DNA of 36,249 bases from Lachnospiraceae bacterium (GTDB taxonomy: Bacteria > Bacillota > Clostridia > Lachnospirales > Lachnospiraceae). Position numbers and translations under genes: made by a program. Shown piece after piece: positions 26,578-36,219 of this stretch (the first letter of the stretch is position 1; each line of letters opens with the position of its first letter). The stretch spans positions 1 to 36,249 of the forward strand of contig JAILCK010000005.1 of the NCBI GenBank assembly GCA_024680435.1. The letters run 5' to 3'. The notes beneath the pieces were generated by a model. That model had not been told where the DNA came from, searched no databases, and worked only from the letters and a program-made list of their open reading frames with translations.

Positions 26578-29393
26578 TATTCTACTGACTTAAGTGATTC
26601 TGCCATCTTTATTCTTTCAAGCTTAAAGAAGAACACTAAATCCACCAAAAGCGCAAATACTATCGTTAATGCTACTCCGTATAGGTAGCTTATAGGAAGT
26701 ATTTTGGTATCGAATGTAACCACCTCTACGTTAATGTTAAACATTACGTATCTGTGAAGACCGTATCCCATGAAAAGCCCCGCAAATATTCCAAAGAATG
26801 TTAGTATCAGGTTTTCTCTGAATACATATACAGCAGTTTCCAAAGGATAAAAGCCAAGCACCTTCAAGGTGGCAATTTCTCTAAGCCTTTCCGTAATATT
26901 TATATTCGTAAGATTGTACATTACAATAAAAGCTAAGGCTGCCGCGCAAAAGATTACCAAAAGCACCACTTCGTTTAAGCTATCCATCATGTTGTCTATG
27001 CGTACACTCATTTCATCGGTAAGAGTTACGCTTGCAACACTGTCTATCTTTCCGATGCGTGCTCCCACTTCGTAATCATCTTCAAAGCTCTTTACAAAGG
27101 CTGTGTTAAAATCAGGACTTTCTTTTCTTTGATCTTTATAGGTTTCTTCTGAAATATATGCCCAGTTATATACGTAGTTTTTCATAATGCCCGTAACTTT
27201 AACTTTTATTTCATTTAAGTCAGGGTCTCGTAATATGATTGCATCTCCCGTTTTTACTCCGAGCATCTTTGCCATCTTTGAATTAATGATACATTCATCT
27301 TTATTTGGAAGAGAAATCTCTTTGTCATTTTCATCTAAGAAATTAATAAAATCTTTTCCTGTTTTTCCTTCTTCTTCCTCGCAAAAGACAACCATGGTTG
27401 CAGACTTTTGCTGATTGTTAAAGGCAACATCAACCGTCTTAGTCTCTGCGTAGATATATTCTCCATTTTTCTCTATGGCTTCTTTAAATTCATCTCTGTC
27501 GGATAAAGAAACATCTTCTTTAAAAGTTACAGTGATATCGTACTTTTGAATGTTTTCAAACTGGCAATCACAGACATCCGCAATTGAATCTTTTATTCCA
27601 AAGCCTGTAATCAAAAGGCCGTAACAGCCACCCACACCAAGAACCATCATCCAAAGGCGCTTTTGGTATCTAAACACGTTTCTTACGGACACCTTAGCGG
27701 TAAAGCTTAATCTCTTCCATAGGAATGTGATTTTTTCAAATATGACTCTCTTTCCGTTCTTTGGAGGCTTGGGCCTTATTAAGTCCGCAGCGTTTGCGCG
27801 TAACTCCTTGTTTAAAGAAACATAAGTTGCTCCCATAGAGCAAAGAATTGCCACTATCAAAGAAATTACGGCTAAGGGAATGTTTATTAAAAATACAATG
27901 TCTTTCATTGTATACATTATTCCGTAAGCATTCCAAATGACGTAGGGAAATAGCTTTGAGCCGGCAAAGAAACCGCCCACGGCTCCCACTATTGCAGCGC
28001 TTCCCGCATAGAATAAATACTTACCCATTATGTCAGCTTCGCTGTATCCAAGAGCCTTCATTGTACCTATTTCGGTACGCTTTTCTTCAACCATTCTGTT
28101 CATGGTGGTCATGCATACTAAAGCTGCCACCAAAAAGAAAAATACCGGGAATACATTTCCTATTCCTTCAACAATGTCAGAATCGTTTTCAAAGCAGGCA
28201 TATCCTATGTTTGTACCTCTGCTAAGCACGTAAGTATCAGGCTCTTTTAAGTCATTAAGCTCATCCTTAGCATCCTTTAATTCTTCTTCGTGCCCGCTTA
28301 TTTCTTCCTTGGCTTCTTTAATTTCCTCTTTGGCATCCTCTATTTCTTTTTTAGCTTCTTCAATCTCTTTTTCTCCGTCTTTTAACGCTTCTTCACTTTC
28401 TTTAAGTGTATTAAGACGGCTTTCATACATTGCAGGGGGTAAGAATGCCTTTAATTCTTCAAGCTGCTTTTTAGCACTGTCTATCTGCTTCTTTGAAGCC
28501 TCTAAATCCTTCTCACCCTCAGATATTTCATCTTCAGCTTCATTAATTTTATCTTCGTTTTCGGCGATTTCTTTTTTAGCATCGGATATCTTATCTTCCG
28601 CTTCTTTAATCTTATCTTCGCCTTCTTTTTTTAACTCTCTATACTTATCCATAGCGAGTTCTTTAAGCTTATCTTTAAGGACTTCGCTTTCTTTATCTAT
28701 TTCATCATTGTAAGCATCGGAATAAAGCTTTTCCTTTGAAGCCTTGGTTGTTAAATATATTTCCGTATAATAATCGCTTTCAATCTCGCTTGGAAGCACA
28801 TACACAAATCCCGCAAGCTTACCGCTTCCAAGAGTGGTGTTACCTCTTTCAAAATTTACATACAAAGAAGACTTACATAGACCCACTATTGTAAGTTCTT
28901 TTTCTTTAAAAGCATCAAGGGTTTCTTCTTTGTTTGAGTTAGAAATTTTGATTTTTTCGCCTATTTGCCCGCTTGAATACCATCTTGAATCTGCAAGGCA
29001 TTCATTTTCTTTTTCGGGCATGCGACCGTCTAAAAGAATGATTTTATTTATATCTCTTGATATGGCATGAAATTTAGCCGCACAACTGCTGTTGTCTTCT
29101 TTTTCAACAAGCACATCATAACTGTAGGTGCCTTCCGCCGCTTCCACAAATCCACTCTTTTTTAAAGCTTCCACATCTTTGTCATAAAGCCCCAAAGTGG
29201 AAATTAGGCGAAAATCAAATAAAGAGTTCTCGTTAAAGTACTCTTCACCCGTTAAAAGCATGGCTTCCTTTGTGACCTTAAGGCCCGAAAAGAAACCAAC
29301 TCCCAAAGCTACGATTGCCAAAATAGCCAGGTATCTTCCAAAGCTTTGCTTTATTTCTCTTATTGAGTTTTTAAAAAGAGAGCGTCTTACCAT
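26577..29393 (-). CDS. FtsX/MacB-type ABC transporter permease with long extracytoplasmic coiled coil
   Basis: 938 aa; N-terminal SIREIKQSFGRYLAILAIVALGVGFFSGL, two FtsX modules (MVEEKRTEIGTMKALGYSEADI; ITERLREIATLKVLGFYPLE), Glu/Lys-rich heptad region in between. Confidence 0.92.
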   Translation of the reverse strand: MVRRSLFKNSIREIKQSFGRYLAILAIVALGVGFFSGLKVTKEAMLLTGEEYFNENSLFDFRLISTLGLYDKDVEALKKSGFVEAAEGTYSYDVLVEKEDNSSCAAKFHAISRDINKIILLDGRMPEKENECLADSRWYSSGQIGEKIKISNSNKEETLDAFKEKELTIVGLCKSSLYVNFERGNTTLGSGKLAGFVYVLPSEIESDYYTEIYLTTKASKEKLYSDAYNDEIDKESEVLKDKLKELAMDKYRELKKEGEDKIKEAEDKISDAKKEIAENEDKINEAEDEISEGEKDLEASKKQIDSAKKQLEELKAFLPPAMYESRLNTLKESEEALKDGEKEIEEAKKEIEDAKEEIKEAKEEISGHEEELKDAKDELNDLKEPDTYVLSRGTNIGYACFENDSDIVEGIGNVFPVFFFLVAALVCMTTMNRMVEEKRTEIGTMKALGYSEADIMGKYLFYAGSAAIVGAVGGFFAGSKLFPYVIWNAYGIMYTMKDIVFLINIPLAVISLIVAILCSMGATYVSLNKELRANAADLIRPKPPKNGKRVIFEKITFLWKRLSFTAKVSVRNVFRYQKRLWMMVLGVGGCYGLLITGFGIKDSIADVCDCQFENIQKYDITVTFKEDVSLSDRDEFKEAIEKNGEYIYAETKTVDVAFNNQQKSATMVVFCEEEEGKTGKDFINFLDENDKEISLPNKDECIINSKMAKMLGVKTGDAIILRDPDLNEIKVKVTGIMKNYVYNWAYISEETYKDQRKESPDFNTAFVKSFEDDYEVGARIGKIDSVASVTLTDEMSVRIDNMMDSLNEVVLLVIFCAAALAFIVMYNLTNINITERLREIATLKVLGFYPLETAVYVFRENLILTFFGIFAGLFMGYGLHRYVMFNINVEVVTFDTKILPISYLYGVALTIVFALLVDLVFFFKLERIKMAESLKSVE

Positions 29394-30097
29394 GTTATGT
29401 CCTCAACCGCTATCTTTTTATCGTTTTCTTTAACAGAATCAATTTTTCCGCTTTTAACCGTAATAACTCTGTCAGCCATCTGAGTGATTGCCTGGTTGTG
29501 GGTTATGACGATTACCGTTTTCTTTGTATTTTTGCAGGTATCTTCCAAAAGCTTTAGAATTGCCTTACCTGTGTTGTAATCAAGGGCACCTGTTGGCTCG
29601 TCGCAAAGAAGCATCTTTGGATTTTTGGCCAAGGCTCTGGCAATGGCCACTCTTTGCTGTTCGCCCCCTGATAACTGGGCGGGGAAATTGTTCATTCTTT
29701 CTTTAAGACCAACACTATCTAAAACCTCTTCCGCAGGAAGGGGCTTTACGCAAATCTGAGAAGCAAGCTCCACGTTTTCAAGCGCCGTTAAGTTTTGAAC
29801 CAGATTATAAAACTGGAACACAAAACCTACATCGTATCTTCTATACTCTGTAAGCCTTCTTTTTGAAAAAGAAGAAACCTCTTCGTCATCTACATATACT
29901 TTTCCGGATGTGAGAGTGTCCATTCCTCCAAGGATATTTAAAATGGTGGTCTTTCCTGCGCCGGAAGCGCCCACCACCACTACAAATTCTCCTTCCTTGA
30001 TAGTGAAATTGACTCCATCCAAAGCAAGGGTATCCACTTCTCCTGTATGATAAACTTTTCTTACGTCTTCAAATATAACAAAAGATTCCATGCTCAC
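29387..30097 (-). CDS. ABC transporter ATP-binding protein (LolD/MacB-like)
   Basis: 236 aa; [75 protein letters not shown]; overlaps permease gene by 7 nt. Confidence 0.95.
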   Translation of the reverse strand: MSMESFVIFEDVRKVYHTGEVDTLALDGVNFTIKEGEFVVVVGASGAGKTTILNILGGMDTLTSGKVYVDDEEVSSFSKRRLTEYRRYDVGFVFQFYNLVQNLTALENVELASQICVKPLPAEEVLDSVGLKERMNNFPAQLSGGEQQRVAIARALAKNPKMLLCDEPTGALDYNTGKAILKLLEDTCKNTKKTVIVITHNQAITQMADRVITVKSGKIDSVKENDKKIAVEDITW

Positions 30098-30113
30098 CTT
30101 TCACCTTTCAACT

Positions 30114-30145
30114 TATAGTACCGATACTATATTAACACGGTGTTA
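30114..30145. promoter_or_regulatory. Tandem dyads upstream of ABC exporter operon (candidate repressor operators)
   Basis: TATAGTA-CCGA-TACTATA (30114-30131) followed by TAACACGGTGTTA (30133-30145). Confidence 0.55.
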
Positions 30146-30168
30146 GGTTTGCATAGAATCTTAAATTC

Positions 30169-30882
30169 TTAAAAATCTTCTTTTGTCGCTTCATATAGGG
30201 CTATGCTCGCCGCTATAGGAAGGTTTAAAGAATCTATTCTGTTTGAATGAGATATGATTACGCTTGTGCCCTCATTAAGGAATGAATCGGGAAGGCCCGT
30301 TGCTTCATTTCCGAATATAAGGGAATAAGGCTTTTTTACTTTAAGCTCTGATAACTTCTTTTTAGCCTTTAACATAAATGGATACATTTCTCTGTTTCCG
30401 TATTGCTCTTTGTATTCTTCAAATGAAGAAAATACGCTGATGTTTAAGTGAAACAGTGCACCCATTGATGCTCTTACGGTCTTGGGATCAAAGTGGTCTA
30501 CAGCAGGAGTGATTATAACTAAATCTGTGATTCCAAATCCTGCCGCACTTCTCATGATAGTTCCCATGTTTCCCGCATTTGAAGGATTGTGAAGCACCAC
30601 ATGATTTGCGCCTTTACTAACAGGGCGGTCAAACTTCTTAAACTCGCCTATGCAAAAGCAGTTTTCTTTTTGAGACAAGATGTTAAAGGGCTTGTCAGAA
30701 AACTCCATGGGAATCTTTAACTCTTTACAAAGGGATGAAAGCTTGTCAAAGGACTCTCCTCTTTGCATCTGGGAGTGAATATATACTTTTGTTGCGTATT
30801 CAGGAGAAAACTTTAAAAGTTCAAAGGTAAGTGTTATGCCAAGGGCATAAGACACTTCGTCTTCTCTTCTATACCTCTTCAT
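30169..30882 (-). CDS. SPOUT-family (TrmH/SpoU) RNA 2'-O-methyltransferase
   Basis: 237 aa; VVLHNPSNAGNMGTIMRSAAGFGI, SLIFGNEATGLPDSFLNEG, IISHSNRIDSLNLPIAASIALYEA. Confidence 0.9.
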   Translation of the reverse strand: MKRYRREDEVSYALGITLTFELLKFSPEYATKVYIHSQMQRGESFDKLSSLCKELKIPMEFSDKPFNILSQKENCFCIGEFKKFDRPVSKGANHVVLHNPSNAGNMGTIMRSAAGFGITDLVIITPAVDHFDPKTVRASMGALFHLNISVFSSFEEYKEQYGNREMYPFMLKAKKKLSELKVKKPYSLIFGNEATGLPDSFLNEGTSVIISHSNRIDSLNLPIAASIALYEATKEDF

Positions 30883-31663
30883 TCTTTTCTTCCTCTAAAG
30901 CTACAGCTTCAACTTCTTTTTCCTTGTGTGTCATTGCCCAGACAAAAATACCAAGGCCGATAATTAATGAGAAAATGCCGTAAAACTGAGAAGTTGAAAG
31001 GCTTCCAACGCTTCCTCTCTCATCGTTTCTAAGCATTTCCACAAAGAAACGTCCTATGCTGTAAAAGATTACATAGCAAGCAAGAACCGTTCCTCTTTTC
31101 TTTGTGTTTTTGGCAATCCACAAAAGAAGGAACATATTTATAAGGTTACCCACAGATGAAATGAGCTGTGTGGGGATAAGCTTTACTCCGTTTGGTGCAA
31201 AATCCGAATGTGAAAAAGCTATGCCGATAGGCGAATCGGTAGGTCTTCCGTAGCAGCATCCCGCCATAAAGCAACCTAGGCGCCCAAAGGCCTGTGCCAA
31301 TGCAACGGAAGGAACCACAAGCTCTAAATAATCCAAAGCATTAGCTTTCTTTATAAGACAATAGATGACTATCGCAAGGCTTCCGCCTGTTATACCGCCA
31401 AATACCACAAATCCGCTTGATGAAAGGCAAGCCCATGGGTCTTGTAAAAATGCCCTCCATTCCACTATGCAAAACATTATCTTTGCAGATAAAAATCCAA
31501 AGATTGCCGCGCAAAATACTATTCCGTAGCAAATATCTTCACTCATGTTTCTTTTCTTAGCTCTAACTGTAGACATCCAAAGAGCCATAAGCAAACCGAT
31601 TGCGATACATGCTCCGTATCCGTGAATTGTAAACTTACCTATAGTCAACCAATCGTTCCACAT
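30869..31663 (-). CDS. lgt: Prolipoprotein diacylglyceryl transferase
   Basis: 264 aa polytopic; FTIHGYGACIAIGLL, FGGITGG, AQAFGRLGCFMAGCCYGRPTDSPIGI, YSIGRFFVEMLRNDERGS. Confidence 0.92.
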   Translation of the reverse strand: MWNDWLTIGKFTIHGYGACIAIGLLMALWMSTVRAKKRNMSEDICYGIVFCAAIFGFLSAKIMFCIVEWRAFLQDPWACLSSSGFVVFGGITGGSLAIVIYCLIKKANALDYLELVVPSVALAQAFGRLGCFMAGCCYGRPTDSPIGIAFSHSDFAPNGVKLIPTQLISSVGNLINMFLLLWIAKNTKKRGTVLACYVIFYSIGRFFVEMLRNDERGSVGSLSTSQFYGIFSLIIGLGIFVWAMTHKEKEVEAVALEEEKNEEV

Positions 31664-31723
31664 CTCAATAACACCTCCACTTTTAGTAAAGTTTTAACTT
31701 TGGCTCGTCGCCATACAAAAAAA

Positions 31724-31744
31724 GCTCCGGCAATTCGCCGGAGC
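31724..31744 (-). terminator. Rho-independent terminator after acpP
   Basis: GCTCCGGC-AATTC-GCCGGAGC with minus-strand T7 tail. Confidence 0.88.
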
Positions 31745-31756
31745 CATTAATTTGCC

Positions 31757-31987
31757 TTACTGATCTGTATACTTCTTAATGTAGTCCATTACGTCCCCTA
31801 CAGTCTGAATTCCTTCCAACTCTTCAGGGTTAAGTTCGATATTGTATTCCTCTTCAAATGCCATAACCAATTCAAGCAAGTCTAAAGAATCAACTCCCAA
31901 ATCATCCTTGAAAGATGTTTCTTCTGTAATTACTGCATCATCAATATTAAGCTGCTCGTTGATAATCTCAATAATTCTGTCTAACAT
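31757..31987 (-). CDS. acpP: Acyl carrier protein
   Basis: 76 aa; FKDDLGVDSLDLLELVMAFEEEYNIELNPEELEGIQTVGDVMDYI; DSLD phosphopantetheine site. Confidence 0.96.
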   Translation of the reverse strand: MLDRIIEIINEQLNIDDAVITEETSFKDDLGVDSLDLLELVMAFEEEYNIELNPEELEGIQTVGDVMDYIKKYTDQ

Positions 31988-32052
31988 TTGTTTCTCCTTT
32001 TAGTTCTCTTTCTCTTTGTTTAAGCCAAGTATAGGTGCTCTTTATTTGTTTG

Positions 32053-32790
32053 TCAATAACCATATATATCATATATGGCATCAGTATATACTCCCTGTTG
32101 TTTGTAAATAATTAACGGTTTTAAAACTTCCATCCTTGAGCGTCCGCCTCTTACGGCTTCAATTAAAACCATGTTTGGCTCTTTATCTACAAAGGGGTAT
32201 ATAAGTTGCATCCTTTTAGGCTCCAGCTTGTACTTTTGAAGGGTTGCAAATATTTCTGCAAGCCTAAAGGGTCTATGTACCAAGAAAAAGCTTCCGCCGC
32301 TTTTAAGCATGCTTGCGGCATTTTTAGCTACATCATCAAAGGTACACTTTATTTCATGCCTTGCTATGGCAAGCGAATCATCGGGGTTTGTGAGCCCGTG
32401 TTTTCCTATCATATAGGGGGGATTACAGGTAACTGCGTCAAAAGAACCCTTTTTAAAGTATTTATCCGCTTCTTTTACATCCCCTATAACCACATCTATT
32501 TTATCTTGAAGATCGTTTAATAGCACACTTCTTTTTGCCATATCGGCTGAATCTTCCTGGATTTCAAGTGCACTTATGTGGCTTGCATCCGTTTTAGCCG
32601 AAAGCAAAATCGGAATAATTCCTGTGCCTGTACAAAGGTCCAACACTTTGGCTTCTTTTTTTACATGCACAAAACCTGAAAGCAAAACCGCATCCATCCC
32701 AAAGCAAAATCTTTTTGGGTCTTGAATGATTTTTAAATTGTTTCGCTCCAAATCATCGATTCGCTCGTTTTCTTTAAGCTTTATATCCAA
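32053..32790 (-). CDS. tRNA1(Val) (adenine37-N6)-methyltransferase-like (YabB/TrmN6)
   Basis: 245 aa; VLDLCTGTGIIPILLSAK, DAVTCNPPYM (NPPY motif), location next to ricT-like as in yabB. Confidence 0.88.
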   Translation of the reverse strand: MDIKLKENERIDDLERNNLKIIQDPKRFCFGMDAVLLSGFVHVKKEAKVLDLCTGTGIIPILLSAKTDASHISALEIQEDSADMAKRSVLLNDLQDKIDVVIGDVKEADKYFKKGSFDAVTCNPPYMIGKHGLTNPDDSLAIARHEIKCTFDDVAKNAASMLKSGGSFFLVHRPFRLAEIFATLQKYKLEPKRMQLIYPFVDKEPNMVLIEAVRGGRSRMEVLKPLIIYKQQGVYTDAIYDIYGY

Positions 32791-32793
32791 TAC

Positions 32794-33672
32794 TTAATTC
32801 TCCAAGCCTTCAAGCTCTCTCTTTTCTTCTTCGGTAAGTTCGAGCTTCTTGTTCTTACGCTTCTTAAAGGTAAGTTCTTCGGGCTTATATTCTTTAAGTT
32901 CCTTTTCATCGTCTTCTTCAACGATTACTTTAACAATCTGTCTTAACACGTTTACGGAATGAACCTGACCTTTTCTTCCCTCGGCGTTGATTGTAACTTC
33001 ATCGCCTACATTTGGAAGGTTACGGTTTAATTCTTCATATGTCTCTTCCTCGTTCTTTAAGCAACACATAAGACGGCCGCATACACCTGAAATCTTTGTG
33101 GCATTTAAAGAAAGGTTTTGCTCTTTAGCCATTTTAATGGAAACAGGCTGGAAATCCGCCATATAGGTGTTACAGCAAAGAGGGCGTCCGCAGATACCGA
33201 TGCCTCCTCTTAACTTTGCTTCGTCTCTTACACCTACCTGTCTCATTTCGATACGTGTGTGGAAGACTGCTGCCAAATCCTTTACAAGCTCTCTAAAGTC
33301 CACACGTCCGTCACTAAAATAGTAAAAAAGAATCTTATTGTTATCAAAGGTATATTCTGCGTTTATAAGCTTCATGGGAAGATTGCGCTTTTCAATCTTT
33401 TCTTTACAAATGGGCAATGCTTCCTGTTCTTTCCTTCTGTTTGTAGCTTCTCTTTCATCGTCTGCTTTTGTGGCAACTCTGATAACGCCTTTTAAAGGGG
33501 GGATGATCTTTTCATCTTCCACTTCACAAACGCCAAGCACAACAGTACCGTATTCCATACCACGAGCTGTTTCTACAATAACGTGGTCATCTCTTTTAAT
33601 TTCTAAGTCTCCGGGAGCAAAGTAATATACCTTACCGGCTTCTCGGAAACGAACACCTACAACTTTCGTCAT
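32794..33672 (-). CDS. ricT: PSP1-domain protein (RicT/YaaT family)
   Basis: 292 aa; KVVGVRFREAGKVYYF, GIGICGRPLCCNTYMADFQPVSIKMAKEQNLSLNATKISGVCGRLMCCLKNE, with CxxxxCC/CGRLMCC motifs. Confidence 0.92.
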   Translation of the reverse strand: MTKVVGVRFREAGKVYYFAPGDLEIKRDDHVIVETARGMEYGTVVLGVCEVEDEKIIPPLKGVIRVATKADDEREATNRRKEQEALPICKEKIEKRNLPMKLINAEYTFDNNKILFYYFSDGRVDFRELVKDLAAVFHTRIEMRQVGVRDEAKLRGGIGICGRPLCCNTYMADFQPVSIKMAKEQNLSLNATKISGVCGRLMCCLKNEEETYEELNRNLPNVGDEVTINAEGRKGQVHSVNVLRQIVKVIVEEDDEKELKEYKPEELTFKKRKNKKLELTEEEKRELEGLEN

Positions 33673-34664
33673 CTATTCTTCTCCTGTATATTAAGCAACA
33701 GTAGTTCCATCGTAAGATCAAAGTTAACATTTGAATCTAAACGTTTTCTTGCTATTTCCAATTGATTTATGACATCTTCAATGTCTTCATAAGACATTGC
33801 TTCCGACACCTTTTTAATATACTGTAACTCTTCCGTAAAAATCAAGTTATTTGAGTTCTTGCAAGCTTTATATAAAAGCACATCTCTAAACCATACAAGC
33901 ATAATATCAAGGTAATCTGAAATTTGCGTTTTCTTTTCGCTCATTTCTTTTACAGCCCCGGATATTTTCCAAGACTCCATGTCTTTTATATGCTTTAAAA
34001 GGTTTATGACGCTGTCTCTTAAGGCATCAAACTCTTCGTTTTCCGAAAGCATTGCGGCTTTCCCAAGATTTCCTCTGGCAAAAGCTACACAAATATCGGC
34101 CTTATAATCGGGAACCTTCTTTTCTCTCATGAGGTACCCTTTAATAATATCATCGCTGACAGGCCTCATGTTAAGAGTGATTGCACGGCTTATTATTGTA
34201 GAAAGAAGCTCTTGCGTATTTGTGGTTAAAAGCATGATAACCGCATACTCGGGAGGCTCTTCAAAGGTCTTTAATAAAGCATTTTGAGCCTGCTGATTCA
34301 TTTTTTCAGCTTCGTTTACAATATATATTTTCTTTTTACCCGCATAGGGCTTTATATTAATATCTGAATTTATCTGAGTACGTATGTCATCTACGCTTAT
34401 CACATTCGGCTTTTCATGAGTGACGTATATAATATCGGGATTATTGTCTTCAAGAGCCTGCCTGCAACTATGGCACTTTCCGCAAGGAATTTCACCCTCA
34501 GACTCACAAAGCAAAGCTGCAGCAAAAATTCGGGCAATAAATTCTTTACCCGAATATTTTTCTCCGCTTATTATGTAAGCGTGAGATACCTTGTCAAGTT
34601 CAATGGCCCGTTTAAGGTGGTCTTTAATATGTTCCTGGCCGTAAATGTCGTTAAAGCTTAGCAT
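33669..34664 (-). CDS. holB: DNA polymerase III delta' subunit
   Basis: 331 aa; DIYGQEHIKDHLKRAIELDKVSHAYIISGEKYSGKEFIARIFAAALLC, zinc-binding CGKCHSCRQ, KTFEEPPEYAVIMLLTTN. Confidence 0.92.
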   Translation of the reverse strand: MLSFNDIYGQEHIKDHLKRAIELDKVSHAYIISGEKYSGKEFIARIFAAALLCESEGEIPCGKCHSCRQALEDNNPDIIYVTHEKPNVISVDDIRTQINSDINIKPYAGKKKIYIVNEAEKMNQQAQNALLKTFEEPPEYAVIMLLTTNTQELLSTIISRAITLNMRPVSDDIIKGYLMREKKVPDYKADICVAFARGNLGKAAMLSENEEFDALRDSVINLLKHIKDMESWKISGAVKEMSEKKTQISDYLDIMLVWFRDVLLYKACKNSNNLIFTEELQYIKKVSEAMSYEDIEDVINQLEIARKRLDSNVNFDLTMELLLLNIQEKNR

Positions 34665-34677
34665 ATTACCCCTGTCT

Positions 34678-35118
34678 TTAGGTAAAGATATCTAAAATCA
34701 AACCTCTTATATCCCCGATTTTTTGAAGGATGGAAATATTATCCTTTTGTTCTTTCATTAATTCTTGGGCAAGCTCGTCTAAGTTTTCATCTATCAGACG
34801 AATGATACCGTATACTCTGTGCCGTCCCTTTCTGTCTAAGAAATTCTCTCTTGAAAAGGCATGGGAGCGAGACACTATCTCATTCATAAAATCTTTAATG
34901 AGGCTTCTGTATCTACGCATATCCTTTATGTCTTTTTTCTTTGATATGCGCTCGCCCTGCATGGTAATTTCTTCCATTAAAGAAGTTAAGCGTGCCTGCA
35001 AATCTTCTTCGGAAATCTTGCTCATGAGCATAAACTTAAACTCTTCGCTTGATTTCTGAACATTTGTCACATTCTGAATTTGCCCTGATTGAGTTATCTG
35101 ATTGATCTTAACGTCCAT
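34678..35118 (-). CDS. YaaR-family (DUF327) protein
   Basis: 146 aa; FKFMLMSKISEEDLQARLTSLMEEITMQGERISKKKDIKDMRRYRSLIKDFMNEIVSRSHAF; next to holB as in B. subtilis yaaR. Confidence 0.85.
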   Translation of the reverse strand: MDVKINQITQSGQIQNVTNVQKSSEEFKFMLMSKISEEDLQARLTSLMEEITMQGERISKKKDIKDMRRYRSLIKDFMNEIVSRSHAFSRENFLDRKGRHRVYGIIRLIDENLDELAQELMKEQKDNISILQKIGDIRGLILDIFT

Positions 35119-35121
35119 ACG

Positions 35122-35709
35122 CTACTCCATATTTTCGTGTATGTAATCCTCAATTTCTTGTAAACAAACATTTAACTCGTTATTGTAAAAGCGTCTTTTA
35201 ATCTTGGCGCTTTGAATCTTTTCTTCACTAAAATCCGCAGAGTCTGCTAAAAACCTTCTGCACATTTCTTCATACTTAGGCTTATCCTGTTTCTTTTCGC
35301 GATTTAAAGCCCTTTGAAGCCTCACTCCGTCATCAAGCTCCACAAGTACAGGTATTATCCTATTGTTTCCGTAGTATTCACAGATTTTAACGTAAGACTC
35401 AAGGGTACCTATGGTAATGTAATTATCCCTATCGTTTATCTGACCGTCATCTACTGTAAAGTATCTCCAGGGACCGTGAATAGTGTTATAGCACCTATCT
35501 TCTATTACCTTGCCTTCATCTTTAAGCTTGTTAAAGCCCGCTTCATCGGTAAAGAAATATTCCTGCCCGTCCTTTTCGCCTTCTCTTATAGGACGTGTGG
35601 TATAAGAAACTATCGTCTTAAAGTTAAACGCGTTCTTTCTTATAAGCTCTTTAAAGATTGTATCCTTTCCCGTTGAGCTTTTCCCCATAATATAAACTAT
35701 CTTACCCAA
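35122..35709 (-). CDS. Divergent guanylate-kinase-like P-loop protein
   Basis: 195 aa; MGKIVYIMGKSSTGKDTIFKELI, TIVSYTTRPIREGEKDGQEYFFTDEAGF are Gmk-like, but the YGxxYGT segment is not recognisable. Confidence 0.8.
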   Translation of the reverse strand: MGKIVYIMGKSSTGKDTIFKELIRKNAFNFKTIVSYTTRPIREGEKDGQEYFFTDEAGFNKLKDEGKVIEDRCYNTIHGPWRYFTVDDGQINDRDNYITIGTLESYVKICEYYGNNRIIPVLVELDDGVRLQRALNREKKQDKPKYEEMCRRFLADSADFSEEKIQSAKIKRRFYNNELNVCLQEIEDYIHENME

Positions 35710-35712
35710 TAC

Positions 35713-36219
35713 TTATGCCCTTACCTTTACTCTTATTAGTTTAGGAAGTTTGTGGAGCCTTAAAGATTCCACCGTTGAAATATATTTATCTGCTGCGGTC
35801 ACCACCCAGGCTTCCCTGCACTTAGGCATGTGCCTTAAGGTAAGGGGCCACATATGAGAAGAAATGATATTCTTTTCTTTTTCCGTAAGAGTAAATTCTT
35901 TAGATGCATTCTTTAAAGCAATCCCCGGATGCTTAAAACCGTGAAGATTCTTAAGTCCGCAGTGCTCGGGCGCATGCCAGTCATAAAGAAAGAAATCGTG
36001 CAAAAGCGCGCCTCGTGTAAGCTCTTTTTCATTACACTTTACGTTAAATCTTCTATTAAGCCACATGCTTAAAAATGCCACCTTTAAGCAATGCTTTCTT
36101 ACCGTTACATCGGAATGTTGAATATTGTTTTCGCTTTCAATAAAATTTTTAGAGTTTAAAATGTCTTCCGCATACGCTTTCATGTCGCGAGAAATTTCTT
36201 TTTTGTTGATCCTTGTCAT
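35713..36219 (-). CDS. HD-domain hydrolase-like protein
   Basis: 168 aa; VRKHCLKVAFLSMWL, GALLHDFFLYDWH (HD), HGFKHPGIAL, ISSHMWPLT, TAADKYIS. Confidence 0.82.
   Translation of the reverse strand: MTRINKKEISRDMKAYAEDILNSKNFIESENNIQHSDVTVRKHCLKVAFLSMWLNRRFNVKCNEKELTRGALLHDFFLYDWHAPEHCGLKNLHGFKHPGIALKNASKEFTLTEKEKNIISSHMWPLTLRHMPKCREAWVVTAADKYISTVESLRLHKLPKLIRVKVRA

Noticed and set aside
28309-28713. Plus-strand 134-aa Ser/Leu-rich repetitive ORF
   Set aside because: Exact antisense shadow of the permease coiled coil; repetitiveness explained by the E/K heptads on the other strand.
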